From positions 115,932-179,931 of the forward strand of contig DAOLZQ010000001.1 of NCBI GenBank assembly GCA_035426385.1: a DNA stretch of 64,000 nt. The letters are read 5' to 3'. Made by a program: the position numbers and the translations under genes. The stretch comes from Parvibacillus sp035426385 (lineage in GTDB: Bacteria > Bacteroidota > Bacteroidia > Chitinophagales > Saprospiraceae). The notes beneath the pieces are model-generated. The model ran no database searches, was not told where the DNA came from, and saw only the letters and a list, made by a program, of their open reading frames with translations. Of the stretch, positions 50,228 to 59,478 are shown piece after piece; position 1 is the stretch's first letter; every line of letters starts with the position of its first letter.

Positions 50228-50228
50228 A

Positions 50229-51206
50229 TTAATCCATTGATTTACCCTCTATGGCTGCCTGTTTTATTAGTGTCTGATATTCTGCAGTGGTCAGTCCATC
50301 CATGACAAAATCAATTGGATTAACCGGACTGCCGTTTTGGTGTACTTCATAGTGCAGATGTGGTGCTGTGGCATATCCTGTCTCGCCGACTTTACCTATT
50401 ACCTGACCTCTTTCTACCTTCTGGCCTTCATGGACATTGATGGCAGATAAATGAGCGAACAGCGTCTCATATCCATAACCGTGGTCGATTACAATGTGGT
50501 TGCCATACCCGCGACCATGGCCATTGACTGACTTCACAATACCTGCACCAGGTGCTATTATTGAAGTGCCTTTAGGGCAGGTGAGATCGAGTCCTTCGTG
50601 TTTTTTCCAGATCTTAAAGATGGGGTGCAGTCTTCTGCCAAACCCGGAGAGTAAGTTCACATTTCTCTGCAGCAGGTCTTTCTCCACCGGAATCACACTA
50701 GGTATAGAGTTGAAGTACTTTTCTTTGTCCTTCGCCATACTATAGAGATTATCCAGTGACTTACTCTGCATCAGAAGTTGGTGCTCTAATTTGGTTGCTT
50801 TGTCTTCAATATTTGAGATATTAAAATTCCAGAGGTTGTTGTAGAAACCACGGTTCAGGTTTTTACCACCGGTACCACCTTGCCATATATTTTCATCTTC
50901 CGGCTTTACGCCATAGACCATCTTATACACATTGGCGTCTTTATCATGGAGTACTTCCAGTTTGTGCGAATATTGCTGGATTTGCGCATTCAGCTCCTGA
51001 TATTTTTGATTCAGTTTATTGAATTCCGCAGTTACGTGAGGATTTGCTGAAGCATCAATAGAATTAGAATTTGAAAAACTGTACCAGATGAGGCCACCAA
51101 GTAGAAGAAGTGAGGTGAAGAATAAAGCCTTAAAGTGATTAGTTTTTTTTGCAGGGTGAAATAAAAGCGTTTGCCTATCCAGTATAAATTTTTTGCTTTT
51201 CTGCAT
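50229..51206 (-). CDS. M23-family peptidoglycan endopeptidase with coiled coil
   Basis: 325 residues from the ATG at 51206, which is preceded by a purine-rich Shine-Dalgarno-like AAGGAAGGAG; an upstream TTG at 51242 is unlikely. A single membrane helix (about 30-50) precedes a helical/coiled-coil region (about 60-175, NKLNQKYQELNAQIQQYS). The C-terminal LytM domain has GFGRRLHPIFKIWKKHEGLD (H and D zinc ligands), GYGYETLFAHLSAINVHEGQ and APHLHYEVHQNG (HxH). These enzymes cut peptidoglycan cross-links during growth or division; the zinc ligands appear intact. It is divergent from alaS, a common Bacteroidota arrangement. Confidence 0.9.
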   Translation of the reverse strand: MQKSKKFILDRQTLLFHPAKKTNHFKALFFTSLLLLGGLIWYSFSNSNSIDASANPHVTAEFNKLNQKYQELNAQIQQYSHKLEVLHDKDANVYKMVYGVKPEDENIWQGGTGGKNLNRGFYNNLWNFNISNIEDKATKLEHQLLMQSKSLDNLYSMAKDKEKYFNSIPSVIPVEKDLLQRNVNLLSGFGRRLHPIFKIWKKHEGLDLTCPKGTSIIAPGAGIVKSVNGHGRGYGNHIVIDHGYGYETLFAHLSAINVHEGQKVERGQVIGKVGETGYATAPHLHYEVHQNGSPVNPIDFVMDGLTTAEYQTLIKQAAIEGKSMD

Positions 51207-51401
51207 ATCTCCTTCCTTTGGTTTCTTACTTTTGCCTCGCAAAAGATTTTAACAATTGAATCATCTTAAATCTAGATAAACCTAGAGGCCGATATAATGG
51301 GATGGACAAATGTATATTTCTTTTATTATAAATTAAAATATATTTAAAATTTAATTATGAAAAAATCGTACAAGTCATTGATTACAAACAAACTACCCTA
51401 G

Positions 51402-54035
51402 ATGAATTCTACTCAGATAAGGCAGATATTTCTTGATTTTTTCAAAGAAAGAGGCCATAAGATCGTTCCGTCAGCTCCTATAGTGGTCAAGAATGACCCT
51501 ACGCTTATGTTTACCAACGCAGGAATGAACCAATTTAAGGACTTATTTCTGGGTAATCAGGCGATTACTGCGCATCGGATCGCCGATACGCAGAAGTGTC
51601 TGAGGGTGAGTGGAAAGCACAATGATCTGGAGGAAGTGGGCGTGGATACCTATCACCATACCATGTTCGAAATGCTAGGCAACTGGAGTATCGGGGATCC
51701 CGAGAAGCCGGAAGCGGGGTATTTCAAGAAGGAAGCCATTCAATGGAGTTTTGAACTACTTGCTGACATCTTAAAAATTCCGGTAGACAGGATGTATGCG
51801 ACCGTATTCGAAGGGGATGAAAAGCAACAAATCCCCGCCGATGGTGAATCACGTGCTTATTGGAAGCAATATTTACCCGACGACCAGATTCTATGGGGAA
51901 ATAAAAAAGATAACTTTTGGGAGATGGGAGACACAGGTCCTTGCGGTCCGTGTACCGAGATTCACATTGATTGTCGGTCGGATGATGAGCGAAGTTTAGT
52001 AAATGGCGCTTCTCTCGTCAATAATGATCATCCTCAGGTGATCGAGATTTGGAATAATGTATTTATACAGTTTAATCGACTCAGAGATAGCAGCCTGGAG
52101 AAATTACCCGCCAATCACGTAGATACAGGTATGGGATTTGAACGATTGGTACGGGTTCTTCAAGGTAAAAATTCAAATTATGATACCGATATTTTTACGC
52201 CTACCATTGATCTAGTTGCTACAATAACGCGCAAAAAATATACTGCAGGTGATGATAAGCCTGATATTGCCTTCCGGGTTCTGGCAGACCACATTAGGGC
52301 TATCTGCTTTACGATAGCTGATGGTCAGTTGCCGTCAAATACCGGAGCGGGCTATGTCATAAGGCGGATACTCAGACGTGCGGTACGCTATTATTACACC
52401 TACTTAGAGTACAACGAGCCCTTATTGACACAACTCGTTCCTCTGCTTGCTACACAGTATGCGGATATATTTCCCGAATTGGCATTGCAGCAAAGTTTTG
52501 TAGCCAAGGTAATACTAGAAGAGGAAGCAGCTTTTCTGCGTACACTTGAGAGCGGTATCAAAAGGTTTGACGCATATGCTGTAGAGGCAGATAAAGTACT
52601 GGCGGGTGATAAAGTATTTGAACTGATGGATACATTTGGATTTCCGGTGGATCTATCCCGCCTCATGGCACAGGAGAAGAACCTTGAGATAGATGAGCCA
52701 GGGTTTGAACGCGCTCTGCAGGAACAAAAGAGTCGAAGTCGTGCCTCAGCTCAGATCAACAATGAAGACTGGGTAGAAATACACGCGGTGGACTCTTCCA
52801 CCTTCGTAGGCTATGACCAGTTGGAGTCTAAAACAAAAATCTCCAAATACCGCAAGTTTGTCCAGAAAGACAAGGAAGGATACCAAATCGTACTTGAGAA
52901 TACGCCTTTCTATGCTGAGAGTGGTGGTCAGCTAGGTGATACAGGCCTGCTCACCTATGGTGATGAATCAATACCTGTGTTGAACACTAAGAAAGAGAAC
53001 GATCTCATCGTTCATTTCACAGATCGCTTGCCCCAAGATCCCTCAGTAGAGCTAAGAGCAACTGTCAATGCAGAGCGGCGAAAGAATATAACCTATCACC
53101 ATACAGCAACTCATTTACTTCATGCTGCGCTTCGAAGTGTATTGGGCAAGCATGTGGCCCAAAAGGGTAGCTTGGTGGCTCCAGATTATCTTAGATTTGA
53201 TTTCTCACATTTTGCAAAAATGACGCCTGAGGAGATAAGTAAAGTGGAATCAATAGTTAATGAAAGAATCAGAGCGAATATTCCGGTAGTCATTAAACTC
53301 ATGGCGAAAGATGAAGCAATGAAAATCGGCGCTATGGCGCTCTTCGGAGAGAAATATAGTGATGAAGTGCGTGTGGTAATCATCGATCCGGAATATTCGA
53401 TGGAGCTTTGTGGTGGTACACATGTGGGCTCTACCGGAGATATAGGCACCTTCAAGATAAGTTCAGAAACAGCCATAGCAGCAGGCGTCAGAAGGGTAGA
53501 AGCGCTGAGTGGCTCGCATGCACTGAATTGGATTAATGGAAAATTAGAAAATCAAAATGAATTGCTCAATGCACTGGGCAATCCTAAAGATGCAGTAGCC
53601 AAGGTGGAACAACTTCTCCAAGCAAACAAGCAACTGGAGAAATCACTCGAACGCTTCAAAGTAGATGCAGTGAATCAATTGCAGACTGAATTAGCAGATT
53701 CTATGCAGTATATCAATGGTCTTCAGGTGGTCCACAAAATAGTGGACGTCGATGACGCTAAGCTCTTTAAGACGCTGGGACATAATCTAATGGGCCTGCT
53801 CACCTCGGGAATTGTCATACTGGGTAATACCGCCAATGGTAAAGCGCAGCTGCAGGTAAATATAACTGATGATCTCAATAAATCCGGTCGCCTGAATGCA
53901 GCTCAGCTGGTCAAGACGGCTGCACCCCTCATCAATGGAGGTGGTGGAGGTTCTGCCACCCAGGCCAGCGCCGGGGGCACTGAGATAGCAGGACTAGAGC
54001 CCGCTATTCAGTCCATTCTAATTAACATTAGTTAG
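51402..54035 (+). CDS. alaS: Alanine--tRNA ligase
   Basis: 877 residues, full length. The catalytic domain starts STQIRQIFLDFFKERGHKIV with APIVVKNDPTLMFTNAGMNQF, and contains HHTMFEMLGNWSIGD and VDTGMGFERLVRVLQG. The editing domain has HHTATHLLHAALR and the zinc motif CGGTHVGSTGDIG. The C-Ala domain ends NGGGGGSATQASAGG. It charges tRNA-Ala and clears Ser/Gly mischarging. It is downstream of a divergent M23 gene and 73 bp before the PurF-like gene. Confidence 0.97.
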   Translation: MNSTQIRQIFLDFFKERGHKIVPSAPIVVKNDPTLMFTNAGMNQFKDLFLGNQAITAHRIADTQKCLRVSGKHNDLEEVGVDTYHHTMFEMLGNWSIGDPEKPEAGYFKKEAIQWSFELLADILKIPVDRMYATVFEGDEKQQIPADGESRAYWKQYLPDDQILWGNKKDNFWEMGDTGPCGPCTEIHIDCRSDDERSLVNGASLVNNDHPQVIEIWNNVFIQFNRLRDSSLEKLPANHVDTGMGFERLVRVLQGKNSNYDTDIFTPTIDLVATITRKKYTAGDDKPDIAFRVLADHIRAICFTIADGQLPSNTGAGYVIRRILRRAVRYYYTYLEYNEPLLTQLVPLLATQYADIFPELALQQSFVAKVILEEEAAFLRTLESGIKRFDAYAVEADKVLAGDKVFELMDTFGFPVDLSRLMAQEKNLEIDEPGFERALQEQKSRSRASAQINNEDWVEIHAVDSSTFVGYDQLESKTKISKYRKFVQKDKEGYQIVLENTPFYAESGGQLGDTGLLTYGDESIPVLNTKKENDLIVHFTDRLPQDPSVELRATVNAERRKNITYHHTATHLLHAALRSVLGKHVAQKGSLVAPDYLRFDFSHFAKMTPEEISKVESIVNERIRANIPVVIKLMAKDEAMKIGAMALFGEKYSDEVRVVIIDPEYSMELCGGTHVGSTGDIGTFKISSETAIAAGVRRVEALSGSHALNWINGKLENQNELLNALGNPKDAVAKVEQLLQANKQLEKSLERFKVDAVNQLQTELADSMQYINGLQVVHKIVDVDDAKLFKTLGHNLMGLLTSGIVILGNTANGKAQLQVNITDDLNKSGRLNAAQLVKTAAPLINGGGGGSATQASAGGTEIAGLEPAIQSILINIS

Positions 54036-54068
54036 GATATCAGATGACTCTTTAATAGAAATAAAGGT

Positions 54069-54076
54069 TAATTTTG
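54069..54076 (+). promoter_or_regulatory. -7 promoter element for the PurF-like gene
   Basis: TAATTTTG followed by CGG matches TAnnTTTG and lies 32 bp before the ATG at 54109. The -33 element is not clear. Confidence 0.45.
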
Positions 54077-54108
54077 CGGCTTCTTACCACAAAAACTAAG
54101 TTTACTTA

Positions 54109-56001
54109 ATGAGTGACCCAATCAAGCATGAATGCGGTATCGCACTCATTCGCCTCAGGAAGCCACTGAAATATTATCAGGAGAAATACGGAACTGCTCT
54201 GTATGGGATTAATAAGCTTAATCTCATGTTGCAAAAGCAGCGAAACAGAGGTCAGGATGGTGCCGGTATGGCCACTATCAAGCTCTTTCCTGAGCCGGGA
54301 TCGCGTTTCATATCCAGGAAAAGAAGTATCGCGTCGAATTATCTGGAGGACTTATTTCAGGGTATTTATGAGCATTTCAATCACCTGACTCCTGAACAAA
54401 TAAAGGATGCTGACTGGTTAAAGAATAATATTCCTTATACAGGTGAAGTCCTGATGGGACATTTACGATATGGTACACATGGAATCAATACCATCGAAAC
54501 TTGTCATCCTTTCCTGCGACAGAACAACTGGATGACCCGGAATCTGGTGATGGCGGGCAACTTTAATATGACCAATACCAATGAGCTGTTTGAGGAATTA
54601 ATCTCTCTGGGTCAGTTCCCAAAGGAGCGCAGTGACACAGTCACGATGATGGAGAAAATTGGCCATTTTCTGGATGCTGAAGTTCAAGAATTGTTTGAAC
54701 AATATAAGCATGAAGGTCTGAATAACAAGGACATAAGTGAGCGCATTGCGGAAAACCTAGATTTAACTAAAGTCTTGACACGTTCCTTTAAAAAAGTGGA
54801 CGGCGGCTACGCAATGCTGGGTATGATCGGCACAGGAGATGCATTTGTGGTACGCGATCCAAATGGAATTCGGCCGACCTACTATTACGAAGATGACGAA
54901 GTGGTAGTAGTAGCTAGCGAAAGACCGGCAATCCAAACTGCTTTTGGTGTCAGATATAAGAATGTAAAGGAAGTCCCGCCTGCTCATGCACTAATTGTGC
55001 GCCGTGATGGCCAGTTGGTTATTCATCCGTTTGCCGAAGTTGCGCCTCGGAAGGCGTGTAGTTTTGAACACATTTATTTCTCCAGAGGAAATGACAGAAC
55101 CATTTATCTGGAGCGAAAATTATTGGGCCGTACCTTGGCTGAGCCCATACTGAAAGCGGTAAACTATGATTTTGAAAATACCGTCTTTGCATATATTCCT
55201 AATACGGCTGAGACAGCCTTCTATGGTATGGTAGATGGACTTGATTATCTGCTGGATCAACATAAAAAAGAGCGAATCTTGGAATTGGGCACGGAGGTAA
55301 ATGCTCAGAAACTCTCCAACATTCTCAAAGCACGGGTACGCACTGAAAAACTGATAGTCAAAGATGCCAAGATCAGAACCTTCATAGCAGATACTGCCAG
55401 CCGGGGTGATTTGGTAGCCCACGTGTATGATGTGACTTATGGTATCGTGAGAAATGGTGAAGATACTCTAGTGTTGCTGGACGATTCTATCGTGCGTGGC
55501 ACGACGTTACGTGACTCTATCCTCAGTATTGTAGCCCGACTATTTCCAAAGAAAGTCATTATCGTTTCATCTGCTCCACAGATCAGGTACCCGGATTGTT
55601 ATGGTATCGATATGTCAGTGATGAAATCATTTGTCGCTTTTCAAGCGTTAATCGCATTACTTCACAAGGATGATAAAGCATCGATGATTTCCGATTGCTA
55701 TGACAAGTGTAAAGCTCAGCAGAATAAGCCTAAAGAAGAAATCGTGAATCATGTCAAGGAGTTGTATGCACTTTACTCAGACAAGCAAATAAGCGATGAA
55801 ATAGCTCAAATAGTCAAGCCAAAGAATCTCACTTTTGAAGTAGAGGTGGTTTATCAGACAATCGATGGATTACACAAGGCTTGCAAGGACAATACCGGAG
55901 ACTGGTATTTCTCTGGAGATTATCCCACTCCCGGAGGAAATAAAGTGGTCAATCAGGCTTTCATAAATTATTACGAAAATAGTTCTGACCGAGCGTATTG
56001 A
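54109..56001 (+). CDS. Amidophosphoribosyltransferase-like protein (long PurF type)
   Basis: 630 residues, longer than the common PurF (about 470-510). It starts MSDPIKHECGIALIRL; the nucleophile is likely C9 after removal of an 8-residue propeptide, as in Bacillus-type PurF. Glutaminase features: QRNRGQDGAGMA, GHLRYGTHG and NLVMAGNFNMTN. The phosphoribosyltransferase part has VLLDDSIVRGTTLRDSI (PRPP-binding), PQIRYPDCYGIDMSV and FEHIYFSRGND. Additional residues occur at about 55-95 and 185-225. It would make phosphoribosylamine in purine synthesis. Bacteroidota often have this long paralogue besides a classical PurF, so whether it is the main enzyme here is unknown. Confidence 0.85.
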   Translation: MSDPIKHECGIALIRLRKPLKYYQEKYGTALYGINKLNLMLQKQRNRGQDGAGMATIKLFPEPGSRFISRKRSIASNYLEDLFQGIYEHFNHLTPEQIKDADWLKNNIPYTGEVLMGHLRYGTHGINTIETCHPFLRQNNWMTRNLVMAGNFNMTNTNELFEELISLGQFPKERSDTVTMMEKIGHFLDAEVQELFEQYKHEGLNNKDISERIAENLDLTKVLTRSFKKVDGGYAMLGMIGTGDAFVVRDPNGIRPTYYYEDDEVVVVASERPAIQTAFGVRYKNVKEVPPAHALIVRRDGQLVIHPFAEVAPRKACSFEHIYFSRGNDRTIYLERKLLGRTLAEPILKAVNYDFENTVFAYIPNTAETAFYGMVDGLDYLLDQHKKERILELGTEVNAQKLSNILKARVRTEKLIVKDAKIRTFIADTASRGDLVAHVYDVTYGIVRNGEDTLVLLDDSIVRGTTLRDSILSIVARLFPKKVIIVSSAPQIRYPDCYGIDMSVMKSFVAFQALIALLHKDDKASMISDCYDKCKAQQNKPKEEIVNHVKELYALYSDKQISDEIAQIVKPKNLTFEVEVVYQTIDGLHKACKDNTGDWYFSGDYPTPGGNKVVNQAFINYYENSSDRAY

Positions 56002-56126
56002 AGAGTTATTAGGAAAGAAAACATTAGAAATTCCCATGATCCACTTGCAATTTGAACAATAAGCCTGAATAAGCAATTAAATAGAGTCAATCATATACTT
56101 TATGGTCGAACTATATTGAATTCCAC

Positions 56127-57065
56127 ATGGCGTACATAGATTATTATAAAATACTGGGTATAGAGAAGAGTGCTACTGAGGACCAGATAAAAAAGGCTTT
56201 TAGAAAACTAGCGCGTAAGCATCACCCTGACATGAATCCCGGCGACAAGGAGGCACACCACAAATTTCAACAGATCAACGAAGCCAACGAAGTACTCTCT
56301 GATCCTGAAAAGCGGAAGAAATACGACAAGTATGGTGAGCACTGGGAGCACGGTGAAGAGTATGAACGTGCCCGTCAGCAACAGCAAGGTCAGAGACAAT
56401 ATCAGCAGCAGCAGTACGATTTTGGTGGTGGTCAGGGTGGGTTCTCAAGTCAGTTTGAGGGCGAAGACTTTTCTGACTTTTTCCAGTCTATGTTTGGCGG
56501 AGCAGCCGGCGGGCGTTCTACAGGACGAGGATCCGGTGGCGGCTCTTCACGCTTCAAGGGTGCTGATCTGGAAGCCCATCTGGAAATACCATTGCGGTCA
56601 GCCTCGACGACTCACCAGCAGACCTTCACCATAGAAGGTAAATCAATCCGTATTAACATCCCTGCGGGCGTAAGCAATGAGCAAAAAATCAAACTGAAGG
56701 GCTATGGACAGCCCGGTGTGAATAATGGCCCGGCAGGTGACCTATACATTACCTTTAAGATTACACCCGATCCACAGTTTAAGAGACTGAATGACGATCT
56801 GTATGTTGATAAAGAACTTGATCTCTACACCGCAGTTTTAGGCGGCGATGTGATGGTGGATACACTAGACTCCACCGTCAAAATCAAGGTCAAACCCGGT
56901 ACACAAAATGACACCCGTGTGAGACTCAAGGGCAAGGGATTTCCAAAGTACAAGAAATCGGGTGAATCTGGTGATTTGTTTGTCTCATTTAAGGTAAAGA
57001 TACCCACAAAACTTACCGCTCGACAGCAAGAGCTATTCGAAGAACTTTCAAAGTCAGATAAATGA
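56127..57065 (+). CDS. cbpA: CbpA-type DnaJ-class co-chaperone
   Basis: 312 residues. A J domain at about 1-70 (DYYKILGIEKSATEDQIKKA with the HPD triad at 33-35) activates DnaK. A Gln-rich then Gly/Phe-rich linker (about 85-145) follows, and two C-terminal substrate-binding beta-domains (IRINIPAGVSNEQKIKLKGY; VKIKVKPGTQNDTRVRLKGK). The zinc-finger of full DnaJ is absent, which is diagnostic for CbpA. The cognate modulator gene cbpM overlaps its stop by 4 bp (ATGA, 57062-57065). Confidence 0.93.
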   Translation: MAYIDYYKILGIEKSATEDQIKKAFRKLARKHHPDMNPGDKEAHHKFQQINEANEVLSDPEKRKKYDKYGEHWEHGEEYERARQQQQGQRQYQQQQYDFGGGQGGFSSQFEGEDFSDFFQSMFGGAAGGRSTGRGSGGGSSRFKGADLEAHLEIPLRSASTTHQQTFTIEGKSIRINIPAGVSNEQKIKLKGYGQPGVNNGPAGDLYITFKITPDPQFKRLNDDLYVDKELDLYTAVLGGDVMVDTLDSTVKIKVKPGTQNDTRVRLKGKGFPKYKKSGESGDLFVSFKVKIPTKLTARQQELFEELSKSDK

Positions 57066-57379
57066 AAGCAGAATTTATTTCAATAGAAGAATGTATTCAC
57101 ATTTATCAGTTTTCGCCTGATTTCGTGTCCGGGCTATTAGAGGCAGGTATGTTGGATGATTTGACCCGCGAGCATCCCGGCCAGTTGGAAAGCGAGCAAC
57201 TAAATTATCTGGAGCAGTTCAGCCGCTGGCATGACGAGCTGGGTATCAATATGCCCGGAATTGAATCTTTATTTTACACACTGGAGCGGATGAAACACCT
57301 TCAGATAGAAAACAACCGCTTATTAAGCCAATTGGACTTTTACCGAAGCCACTTTGAGAGTGAATTTGAGGATATTTAG
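57062..57379 (+). CDS. cbpM: Chaperone modulator CbpM
   Basis: 105 residues. ISIEECIHIYQFSPDFVSGL and a MerR-like HTH region, LRHELGINMPGIE-like segment (HDELGINMPGIESLFYTLERM), then a coiled end. These match CbpM, which binds the J domain of CbpA and inhibits it. Immediately coupled to cbpA by a 4-bp overlap. It is convergent with dnaG. Confidence 0.85.
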   Translation: MKAEFISIEECIHIYQFSPDFVSGLLEAGMLDDLTREHPGQLESEQLNYLEQFSRWHDELGINMPGIESLFYTLERMKHLQIENNRLLSQLDFYRSHFESEFEDI

Positions 57380-57421
57380 GTCGGTCAATACGTTTTTATA
57401 TTGGATTTGGTTCTTTTGGAT

Positions 57422-59374
57422 TTAATTATTATTCATCGGCGGTGCTATCCATTTATTGACAACGAGGCCCAGCTCATCGTATAGTTTTTTTCGCTCCTGA
57501 TCTATCAGAATCTGTGTACGCAACTGGATCTCAACGTCATTCAGCGAATTTTCCTTGAAGAGCTTTGCTATTTTCTGTTGGTTTTCCTGGTTCAGATGAT
57601 CATAGATCGCACGCCGAAAGTACAGCATAGCATTGTGAATATTATTGACATAGTTCTTATCCGGCATGGGCTGATAGTGGAGTGGCATCTGATGCTTTAC
57701 CAACCAGTTTGGTGAATATTCATAGCCGGGGTCCAACCAGGAAATCATCAGCTTTCTGATCTCAGGATCGGGATGATTTAGATAGAACTGGATGTCGTTT
57801 GACTCACCGGAGGCATTTCTCGACTGGTATTCTTTCAAAAGCGCCTGATACATGGGGTGATCAATGTAGTATTCATTCTGTTCTAATTCTCTCAGTAGAT
57901 ACTCTTTGACTGTCGTATTCGCCTCAGGTAAATATTCTTTTTCACCGTAGATGATCAGATCGTGAAATAATTCATTGAGAAATGGAATATCCGAAGTCTC
58001 AATTTCATTTTTTTGAGATTGAGTTTGTGTTGGTCCATTATTCCGTTTATCACGTAGTTGCTCGAGTTTATCCTTTTCCAGGTTTTTCCTGACCTGGGTT
58101 TCAATATCCTGGATGATGACTTTTTCATCTACATCGAGTAGCTGGGCACAAGTGCCCGCATACACAGTGCGCTTCAAGTGATCCGGTATAGCTGCGATCA
58201 GATGAATGAGATCCTTGAGCAGCGCAATTTTCTTGATGGGGTCTTGTCTGGCTTCCGCATTGATCTCTTGAATTTTAAACAGAATAAAATCCTTTTTATG
58301 TTCATCGATGAAGTCCTTTAGTTTTTGAGCGCCAAATTCCTGCAGGTATGAATCCGGGTCATTGCCCTCCGGTAGGATGACTACATAAACATTGAGGTTC
58401 TGCGCCAGCAATATTTCTATACTGCGAACCGCTGCTTTTATGCCGGCGCTGTCGCCATCATACAGTATGGTGACCTGCTCTGAGAAGCGTGATATGAGCC
58501 GAGCTTGATCGAAAGTGAGGCTGGTGCCTGATGAAGCCACTGCGAGCTCTATACCGGCCTGATGAAGTGACAATACATCCGTGTAACCCTCAACCAGGTA
58601 GCAGTCGTTTGCTTTCTTGATGGCATTACGCGCCTGATAAAATCCGTAGAGCAATTGGCTCTTGTTGTATATCTCAGACTCTGGTGAATTGAGGTATTTG
58701 GGTACATTTTCACTGGTGGAGAGGGTGCGTCCACCAAAGCCGACTATCCTGCCTGAAAGATTAAATACCGGAAACATCACTCGATTGATGAAGAAATCCT
58801 TTTTCTGTGCAGTCACCAGACCAATCTCTTCGAGAAATTCCGGCTTGTAGCCATTATTTACCGCGTGCTGATACAAGTCTTTTCCATCCGGGAAGGCAAA
58901 GCCCAACTTGAATTTAACTATCGTATCCGCTGTAAAGCCTCTGGATTGAAAGTAGGAGAGTCCTGCAGCTCTGCCATATTCGCTCTGCATCAGATTGGCA
59001 TGAAAGTGAGTCGTGGCATACTCATTGATGAGGAGTAGAGATTCTCTGTGTTGGGTTTCTTCTTTCTCTTGATCGGTATACACCTTCTCGACGATGGTGA
59101 TATTGTACTTGGCAGCCAGATATCTGAGTGCCTCTACATAGCTGAGGTTTTCGTGCTCCATGATGAAGCCGACTGGAGTACCGGCACGACCACAACCGAA
59201 ACATTTAAAAATATTCTTGACTGGCGATACAGTAAAGGATGGTGTCTTTTCATTGTGGAAGGGGCACAGTCCAAGGAGGTTAACACCACGCTTCTTAAGT
59301 GTAAGAAAATCACCTACTACCTCTTCTATCCGGGCCCGATTGAATATTTCTTCTACGGTTTGATTTGGAATCAT
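57422..59374 (-). CDS. dnaG: DNA primase
   Basis: 650 residues. The N-terminal CHC2 zinc finger has C37, H40, C58 and C61 in LLGLCPFHNEKTPSF and KCFGCGRAG. The RNA-polymerase core has YFQSRGF, VMFPVFNLSGRIVGFGGR, and the Toprim region YLVEGYTDVLSLHQAG with TILYDGDSAGIKAA (acidic metal site). The C-terminal ~200 residues would bind DnaB helicase. It makes RNA primers for replication. It is convergent with cbpM and downstream of, but divergent in transcript from, the GSIII gene. Confidence 0.95.
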   Translation of the reverse strand: MIPNQTVEEIFNRARIEEVVGDFLTLKKRGVNLLGLCPFHNEKTPSFTVSPVKNIFKCFGCGRAGTPVGFIMEHENLSYVEALRYLAAKYNITIVEKVYTDQEKEETQHRESLLLINEYATTHFHANLMQSEYGRAAGLSYFQSRGFTADTIVKFKLGFAFPDGKDLYQHAVNNGYKPEFLEEIGLVTAQKKDFFINRVMFPVFNLSGRIVGFGGRTLSTSENVPKYLNSPESEIYNKSQLLYGFYQARNAIKKANDCYLVEGYTDVLSLHQAGIELAVASSGTSLTFDQARLISRFSEQVTILYDGDSAGIKAAVRSIEILLAQNLNVYVVILPEGNDPDSYLQEFGAQKLKDFIDEHKKDFILFKIQEINAEARQDPIKKIALLKDLIHLIAAIPDHLKRTVYAGTCAQLLDVDEKVIIQDIETQVRKNLEKDKLEQLRDKRNNGPTQTQSQKNEIETSDIPFLNELFHDLIIYGEKEYLPEANTTVKEYLLRELEQNEYYIDHPMYQALLKEYQSRNASGESNDIQFYLNHPDPEIRKLMISWLDPGYEYSPNWLVKHQMPLHYQPMPDKNYVNNIHNAMLYFRRAIYDHLNQENQQKIAKLFKENSLNDVEIQLRTQILIDQERKKLYDELGLVVNKWIAPPMNNN

Positions 59375-59406
59375 GCGCTAATGTACTGTTGTCTTACCTG
59401 CTAAGA

Positions 59407-59434
59407 TAGAAAATCCCGGCTTGTGGGCCGGGAT
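59407..59434 (-). terminator. Terminator of the glutamine synthetase gene
   Basis: Minus-strand 8-bp stem ATCCCGGC/GCCGGGAT (arms 59427-59434 and 59413-59420, 6-nt loop) followed by a short TTTTCT tract, 45 bp after the stop codon. Confidence 0.7.
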
Positions 59435-59478
59435 CATCTACTTATTTAAAATGGTGGGACTTTTGGGTCTTATGTTTA

